The position numbers and the translations under genes are program-made. From Pseudomonadota bacterium (lineage in GTDB: Bacteria > Pseudomonadota > Alphaproteobacteria > Rhodospirillales > Casp-alpha2), in the NCBI GenBank assembly GCA_027620395.1, contig JAQBZY010000018.1, positions 1 through 11,041 of the forward strand: a DNA stretch of 11,041 bases. The letters are read 5' to 3'. Every line of letters begins with the position of its first letter. The first letter of the stretch is position 1. Under the pieces are notes generated by a model. That model made no database searches. It was not told where the DNA came from and saw only the letters and a program-made list of their open reading frames with translations. Positions 6,756 through 11,041 of this stretch are shown here, piece after piece.

Positions 6756-8098
6756 TTTTCCTTTTTCTTGGCGGCGTTCTGAATGTCCTCGGCGTGCAGC
6801 CATTCCCGGGATCCGCGGGAAAACAGCTTTAGCGCCCTACCCGAGTGGAAGCGGGCTTGAGAATGTTCGCCGATCAGCAGCGCATATTCGCCAAGCGCCA
6901 GCGAGCTGCGCCCGATATCTTCCTTGCGGCCATAAGCGATCCCCAAATACCGCCAAGCCGTCGCCGAATCGCGGTCTTGAGCGATGGCGCGTTCCAGATT
7001 CTGGATCGCTTCGTCGAGCGCGGCCGGGTCTTGGAATTCAATCAGCATCCGACCGAGTTCCTGCAAAAACAATGTCTCGTTTGGCCGCACGCCAACGGCG
7101 CGGCGCATCGGCGAGATAGCGTCCTTGACGTTGCCGCTTTCGAATAGAATTTGCGACTTCAGTTCCAGAAAAAACGGATCGTCCGGCTGGGTGCTAAGCA
7201 AGCCTTCCACCTCGGCCACCGCCTTGGCAACGTCGGCGGCCTTTGCATAGGCGAACGCCCGGGCATATCGGCCAGCCACCGATACGTCGGTTGGCGGATA
7301 GCGGCGCAGCGACAACTGCGGTGGATCGAAATATCCGATCAGTTTGGCCTGCATTCTTTCGAACATCGCCCGCATTTCCGGCGAAGCGCCATTCATTCCG
7401 ACGCCGGGTTGTTTTAAGTGATTGGCGATGGTTTCGACCCGGTCCGAAGTCAACGGGTGAGTCCGGACGTAGGGATCCTGATTTTCCGATATTAAGAGCT
7501 CCTGATTACCAAGCGTATTTAGAAATTCGAGCAATCCGGCGGCGGATTGTCCGGTGACGTCGAGAAACCGGAGTGCCGCCTGGTCGGCGGACGCTTCCTG
7601 GGTCCTGGTAAATGTCAGAAATTCCCGCGTCGCCAGATGCTGACCGGCGAGTGCGATGGCGCCACCGACATCGCCGCGTCCGGTGCTGAGGGCCGCCGCG
7701 CCGCCGAGAATGGCGCCGATCAGGGCCGTCGCGCCGCCCCGGTTGACGGCCTTGCCAAAGCGGCTGAGATGGCCGCCCGCCATGTGGCCGGTTTCGTGCG
7801 CGATCACACCGATGACTTGCTCGGGGGAAGCCGCCTTCATCAAAAGGCCGGTATTAATGAACAGCTTCAGCCCGTCGGCGACGAAGGCGTTAAGATTCCG
7901 ATCATTGACCAGGAAAATCTTGATCGACGTTGAATCGAGCCCAGCAACCTTGAACAGTGGCGTTGCCATCGCGCGGATGATATCTTCGATTTCCGCGTCG
8001 CGGACGATATTGATGCCTTGCGCCCGCGCCGCTGGTGCAGTCGTAGCGGCGATTAGAAGTAACAGGCCAAAGATCAGAGAAGAAATGCGCGACAGCAC
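6752..8098 (-). CDS. bepA: M48 family metalloprotease with TPR domain, BepA-like
   Basis: Exported zinc metalloprotease of about 448 residues with the BepA (YfgC) architecture. BepA works at the outer membrane, degrading stalled or misassembled proteins and helping LptD assembly. A signal peptide ends at ARA before QGINIV (about 26). The peptidase M48 domain holds the zinc site HETGH (101-105 from the GTG) and the third ligand Glu in TQEASAD (Glu168); the HPLTSDR motif (near 215) is also typical of BepA. From about 260 onward come helical TPR-like repeats (FAYAKAADVAKAVAEVEGLL, then LERAIAQDRDSATAWRYLGIAYG). I prefer the GTG at 8098, with AAGG eight bases upstream. A TTG at 8122 is also in frame but lies between the candidate -10 box and predicted transcription start. 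The gene heads a probable operon with the lipoprotein and DsbA-family genes and overlaps the 5' end of the divergent GGT gene. Confidence 0.92.
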   Translation of the reverse strand: MLSRISSLIFGLLLLIAATTAPAARAQGINIVRDAEIEDIIRAMATPLFKVAGLDSTSIKIFLVNDRNLNAFVADGLKLFINTGLLMKAASPEQVIGVIAHETGHMAGGHLSRFGKAVNRGGATALIGAILGGAAALSTGRGDVGGAIALAGQHLATREFLTFTRTQEASADQAALRFLDVTGQSAAGLLEFLNTLGNQELLISENQDPYVRTHPLTSDRVETIANHLKQPGVGMNGASPEMRAMFERMQAKLIGYFDPPQLSLRRYPPTDVSVAGRYARAFAYAKAADVAKAVAEVEGLLSTQPDDPFFLELKSQILFESGNVKDAISPMRRAVGVRPNETLFLQELGRMLIEFQDPAALDEAIQNLERAIAQDRDSATAWRYLGIAYGRKEDIGRSSLALGEYALLIGEHSQARFHSGRALKLFSRGSREWLHAEDIQNAAKKKEK

Positions 8099-9764
8099 AG
8101 CAACCGCCTTGAATGCCCTCAAAAACTTTAGATACCCAACGATATGGCGTCAATTGGCGGCAAGTGCACTCTTTATTTCTGTATTGAGTGGCTGCATCAC
8201 GGACAATCTCTTCAAAAGAAATGACGCGCCCGAGGGCAGCATCGGCTATATCGCCGGTTTTCTCGGCGCTGTCTCCGCCGACGAGCCGCAAGCCGCGCTG
8301 ATTGGCCGCGATGTTCTTTCGTCGGGGGGCTCGGCTGCTGACGCGGCGACAGCGGTCGGCTTGGCCATGGCCGTCACATTGCCATCGGCGGCCAGCCTTG
8401 GCGGTGGCGGTGTCTGTCTGGCATTTGACCCGGTGTCGGGAAAGACCGACGTCCTCGATTTCTTGCCGCGCGCGCCGAAAACGATCAGCGGCGCAACGCG
8501 GCCATCGGCCGTTCCCGGCAACCTCCGAGGTTACTTTGTTCTGCATGCCCGTCATGGCCGCCTCAAATGGGAGGAACTTGTCGGGCCTGCGGAAAAACTG
8601 GCCCGGTTCGGATTTCAGGTATCTCGGGCCTTCGCGCAGCAACTGAACGAGGTAGCTCCGGCGCTGCTCCGAGATCCGGAAGCGACGAACGTCTTTGTCA
8701 GGAAGGACGGCCGGGCGGTCGTCGAGGGCGACATCTTAATCCAGACAAATCTGGCCGCTGTTTTGGGCCGGATCAGGGCCAAGGGGGTCGGTGATTTCTA
8801 TTTGGGCCCCAACGCCAAGCGTTATGCCGCCGCTGTTCAGGCCGCCGGCGGCACGCTTGCCGAGACCGATCTCGTGGAGTTCCTGCCGGTTTGGCGCCAA
8901 CCGATCTCGATTCCCTGGGAAAAAGGCACAATCTGGCAATTCGCGCCGCCACCCGCGGCGGCGGGGGTCGTCGAGGCGGAAATGATGGCGCTTCTGATTG
9001 AAAACGGCCGTTTCGAAAAGGGCAATGCCGAGGAACGCGAGCACCTTCTCGTTGAAGCCGCCAAGCGGGCTTTTGCCGAGCGGATGCAGTCGATGCAGCC
9101 GGATGGCATCTATGCCGTGTCAGGCGATCTCGCCGGAAAGGGGTTCCTGGCCCGCAGCCGGCAAAACATCGATTCCGGCAAGGCGGCGGCGATACAGTCG
9201 CTGACCGGCAGGGTATTCGATTGGCCGGAAACACCGACGGCGGCGACGTTTGCTGTGATCGACGCTCGCGGGTCGGCGGTTTCCTGCGCGCTCAGTATGA
9301 ACAACACCTTCGGCACCGGGCGCATCGTTCCGGGTTTCGGCGTGATGATGGCGGCCGCGCCCGACAGCCGTGGCCGCACTTATACGCCGCTCGGTCCGAC
9401 AATGCTGACCAGCGAACTTTATAAACGGGTCTATCTGGTCGCTGCTGCATCCGGCGGCGTGACCGCACCGACGGCGCTGATCAATGCCGTTGTCCGCGCG
9501 ACCAGCGGGCCGCAATCCGTCGAGCAGGCGATGCACGCGCCGCGCAGCCACTACGGCGGCGTCCCGGACAAGGTTTTCGTCGAGGCTGAAATGCCGGAAG
9601 CGATCGTCAAGGGACTCCGCGAGCGAGGCCATGCTGTTGCCCGAACGCCGTCCGTTGGCCGCGTCAATATGATCTATTGCAATACCGGCGTGCCCTCAAA
9701 GGAGGTCAGTTGCAGCTATAGCGCCGACCCGCGCGGATTCGGCATCGCCATCGGTAGCGATTGA
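8085..9764 (+). CDS. Gamma-glutamyltransferase-family lipoprotein, atypical active site
   Basis: 559-residue Ntn-hydrolase of the GGT family, whose usual members cleave gamma-glutamyl amide bonds of glutathione after self-cleavage at a threonine. The leader ends in a textbook lipobox LSGC (Cys37), so it is a predicted lipoprotein rather than a soluble periplasmic enzyme. Family motifs are GGSAADAATAVGLA (81-94), SLGGGG (104-109), the arginine in FLPRAP (Arg129, E. coli Arg114 position), VPGNLRG and MNNTFGTG (405-412, Asn406 matching Asn411). Counting back 20 residues from that Asn, the nucleophile position Thr391 of E. coli is Ala386, in TPTAATFAVID. The MDDF aspartate motif is missing and the SSMSPT oxyanion segment is TPLGPT. 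It is therefore a divergent subfamily, or inactive. The ATG at 8085 has AGAGAAGAA just upstream; a TTG at 8109 would also keep the signal peptide. It abuts the aminotransferase gene, so the two are probably cotranscribed. Confidence 0.9.
   Translation: MRDSTATALNALKNFRYPTIWRQLAASALFISVLSGCITDNLFKRNDAPEGSIGYIAGFLGAVSADEPQAALIGRDVLSSGGSAADAATAVGLAMAVTLPSAASLGGGGVCLAFDPVSGKTDVLDFLPRAPKTISGATRPSAVPGNLRGYFVLHARHGRLKWEELVGPAEKLARFGFQVSRAFAQQLNEVAPALLRDPEATNVFVRKDGRAVVEGDILIQTNLAAVLGRIRAKGVGDFYLGPNAKRYAAAVQAAGGTLAETDLVEFLPVWRQPISIPWEKGTIWQFAPPPAAAGVVEAEMMALLIENGRFEKGNAEEREHLLVEAAKRAFAERMQSMQPDGIYAVSGDLAGKGFLARSRQNIDSGKAAAIQSLTGRVFDWPETPTAATFAVIDARGSAVSCALSMNNTFGTGRIVPGFGVMMAAAPDSRGRTYTPLGPTMLTSELYKRVYLVAAASGGVTAPTALINAVVRATSGPQSVEQAMHAPRSHYGGVPDKVFVEAEMPEAIVKGLRERGHAVARTPSVGRVNMIYCNTGVPSKEVSCSYSADPRGFGIAIGSD
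8125..8153 (-). promoter_or_regulatory. Candidate sigma-70 promoter for the M48 protease operon
   Basis: On the minus strand TTGACG (8153-8148, five of six) and TAAAGT (8130-8125, four of six) have ideal 17-bp spacing, the best promoter match I found in the window. Transcription would start near 8119, leaving about 20 nt before the GTG at 8098. The site lies inside the opposite-strand signal-peptide codons of the GGT gene. Confidence 0.45.
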
Positions 9765-9769
9765 CAGAC

Positions 9770-10921
9770 ATGGGTCTGAAGGTTTCCAAGCGCGGCCGGG
9801 TGCCGCCGTTCATCGTCATGGATGTCATGCGGGCTGCCAATGAACGCGAGGCGGCTGGCGAAAACATCATGCACCTTGAGGTCGGTCAGCCCGGTACCGG
9901 TGCGCCCAAGGGTGTCGTCGAGGCGGTTGCGGCAGCCGTTCGCACCGATCGCCTGGGATACACCGACGCATTTGGGATTCCGCCGCTTAGGCGCGCCATC
10001 GCCGACCACTATAATAATTTCTACGGTCGGGCCGTGGATGCGGCCCGCATCGCCGTCACCACGGGATCGTCCGGCGCATTCATTCTTGCCTTTCTGGCCG
10101 CCTTCGATGCTGGCGATCGGGTGGCCTTGGCGGCTCCCGGCTATCCGGCCTATCGCAATATCCTGACCGCGCTCGGCATCGAGGTGATCGAAATTCCCGT
10201 CGGACCGGACAGCAACTTTCAGCCGACACCGGAACTACTTGCCAGGGTCGATGGCCAACTCGACGGTTTGATCGTGGCCAGTCCATCGAATCCGACCGGG
10301 ACCATGGTCAGCCGCGATGAACTGGCCGACCTGTGCCGTTATTGTCGGGATAACGGTGTCCGTCTGATCTCCGATGAAATTTATCACGGCATCGTCTACG
10401 GCGCGCCGGCCGAGACGGCGTTGGCCTTTACCGATGACGCCATCGTCGTCAACAGTTTCTCCAAGTATTTCTCGATGACCGGCTGGCGGCTCGGCTGGAT
10501 GGTGGTGCCACCGGATCTCCTCCGCGCCGTCGAATGTCTGGCGCAAAACCTGTTCATCTCGCCGCCGACAGTGTCGCAACACGCGGCGGCGGCGGTATTC
10601 AGCTGCCAGGACGAACTGGCCGAAAATATCGGGCGTTATGCCGAAAACCGGCGGCTATTGTTGCGGGAACTGCCGAAGGCGGGGTTCGATAAGTTGGCGT
10701 CGGCGGACGGCGCTTTTTACATCTATGCCGATGTGACGGCACTGACCAATGATAGCGCCGCATTCTGCCAGCGGATGCTCGTCGAGGCCGGCGTGGCGGC
10801 GACACCGGGGATTGATTTCGATCCGTCCCGCGGCCACCGCTTCGTGCGCTTTTCCTTCGCCCGTGATACCGCCGACATGGCCGAGGCGGCCAAGCGGCTC
10901 AGAGCTTGGTTGAAGAAATAA
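9770..10921 (+). CDS. PLP-dependent aminotransferase, class I/II fold
   Basis: Cytoplasmic fold-type I aminotransferase of 383 residues that transfers an amino group between an amino acid and a 2-oxo acid; the substrate cannot be read from sequence. Motifs in order are VGQPGTGAP (38-46), YTDAFGIPPLR (64-74), TTGSSGAF (97-104) for the PLP phosphate, SPSNPTG (Asn174), SDEIYHG (Asp202 and Tyr205), NSFSKYFSMTGWRLGW with the PLP-forming Lys232, and the C-terminal VRFSFA whose Arg360 should bind the substrate carboxylate. All catalytic positions are present. The ATG at 9770 lies five bases past the GGT stop. An alternative TTG at 9761 overlaps that stop as TTGA and adds three residues. No strong ribosome site is visible, which suggests translation coupled to the GGT gene. 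The gene ends with TAA and runs straight into a strong hairpin. Confidence 0.94.
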   Translation: MGLKVSKRGRVPPFIVMDVMRAANEREAAGENIMHLEVGQPGTGAPKGVVEAVAAAVRTDRLGYTDAFGIPPLRRAIADHYNNFYGRAVDAARIAVTTGSSGAFILAFLAAFDAGDRVALAAPGYPAYRNILTALGIEVIEIPVGPDSNFQPTPELLARVDGQLDGLIVASPSNPTGTMVSRDELADLCRYCRDNGVRLISDEIYHGIVYGAPAETALAFTDDAIVVNSFSKYFSMTGWRLGWMVVPPDLLRAVECLAQNLFISPPTVSQHAAAAVFSCQDELAENIGRYAENRRLLLRELPKAGFDKLASADGAFYIYADVTALTNDSAAFCQRMLVEAGVAATPGIDFDPSRGHRFVRFSFARDTADMAEAAKRLRAWLKK

Positions 10922-10949
10922 GGGACGCCGAGGTTACTCGGCGTCCCTT
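10920..10949 (+). terminator. Strong 13-bp terminator hairpin
   Basis: AAGGGACGCCGAG (10920-10932) pairs perfectly with CTCGGCGTCCCTT (10937-10949) around a GTTA loop. The stem begins inside the TAA stop codon of the aminotransferase gene. It is followed by GAAAAC, not a T-run, so it is not a classical intrinsic terminator, though the two closing A-T pairs put TT at the 3' foot. Because it is symmetrical it could also stop transcription arriving from the right. Confidence 0.8.
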
Positions 10950-11003
10950 GAAAACCAACTGGCCGCCGGTTTATACCAGCCTGCAAAAAGCAGAACTTGT
11001 GGC

Positions 11004-11041
11004 CCTCATCCTTCGAGACGGTCCTTCGGACCTCCTCAGGA
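11004..11041. repeat. Intergenic palindromic repeat cut by the window end
   Basis: The last 38 bases form most of a nested palindrome. TCCT (11009-11012), GAG (11015-11017) and GGTCC (11020-11024) pair with GGACC (11028-11032), CTC (11035-11037) and AGGA (11038-11041) around a TTC loop. The CTCATCCTTCGAGAC left arm and CCTCAGGA right arm match, from memory, a dispersed repeat frequent between genes in Alphaproteobacteria. The outer arm, presumably continuing TGAGG, lies beyond the window. Confidence 0.6.

Noticed and set aside
7656..8084. 143-codon upstream extension of the GGT protein
   Set aside because: It lies antisense to the M48 protease domain and would bury the lipobox signal peptide in mid-protein.
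1..11041. Defence island, phage, toxin-antitoxin, CRISPR or biosynthetic cluster
   Set aside because: Every sizeable frame is accounted for by recognisable chromosomal families or their antisense shadows; no direct-repeat array or mobile-element gene was seen.

Overview
This 11 kb window is GC-rich bacterial DNA, most probably from an alphaproteobacterium, perhaps Rhodospirillales-like. The clearest taxonomic clue is an EipB/DUF1849 periplasmic protein, a family typical of Alphaproteobacteria. Intergenic palindromes of a kind common in that class support this. All ten genes resemble ordinary chromosomal genes. I see no transposase, integrase, phage gene, CRISPR array, tRNA or rRNA.

Layout. 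Positions 1-207 hold no gene and are relatively AT-rich at the left. On the minus strand, reading right to left, come wecB (3292-2165), wecC (2175-919) and a Nu-class/YfcG-like glutathione transferase (837-208). wecB and wecC overlap by 11 bp and together convert UDP-GlcNAc to UDP-ManNAc and then UDP-ManNAcA for surface polysaccharide. wecC carries an in-frame TGA at codon 155 and is otherwise intact. Diverging from wecB on the plus strand are eipB (3456-4274) and a secreted tandem-PDZ protein without a protease domain (4370-5092).

Converging on these from the right is a minus-strand cluster of three exported proteins: a BepA-like M48 metalloprotease with TPRs (8098-6752), a DUF3047-like lipoprotein (6755-6015, ATGA overlap) and a DsbA/ScsC-type thiol-disulfide protein (5910-5152). 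Diverging from the protease, with overlapping 5' ends, are a gamma-glutamyltransferase-family lipoprotein (8085-9764) and a class I/II PLP aminotransferase (9770-10921). The latter ends in a perfect 13-bp hairpin. The right edge holds an intergenic palindromic repeat that is cut by the window end.

Theme. Positions 3.4-9.8 kb are mostly cell-envelope quality control and periplasmic functions: EipB, PDZ protein, disulfide chemistry, M48 protease and two lipoproteins. The left third is nucleotide-sugar synthesis plus a redox enzyme. The points most worth a second look are the wecC nonsense codon, the GGT homologue in which alanine aligns with the catalytic threonine, and the overlapping divergent starts at 8085-8098. 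I found no clear case for a wholly new multi-gene system.
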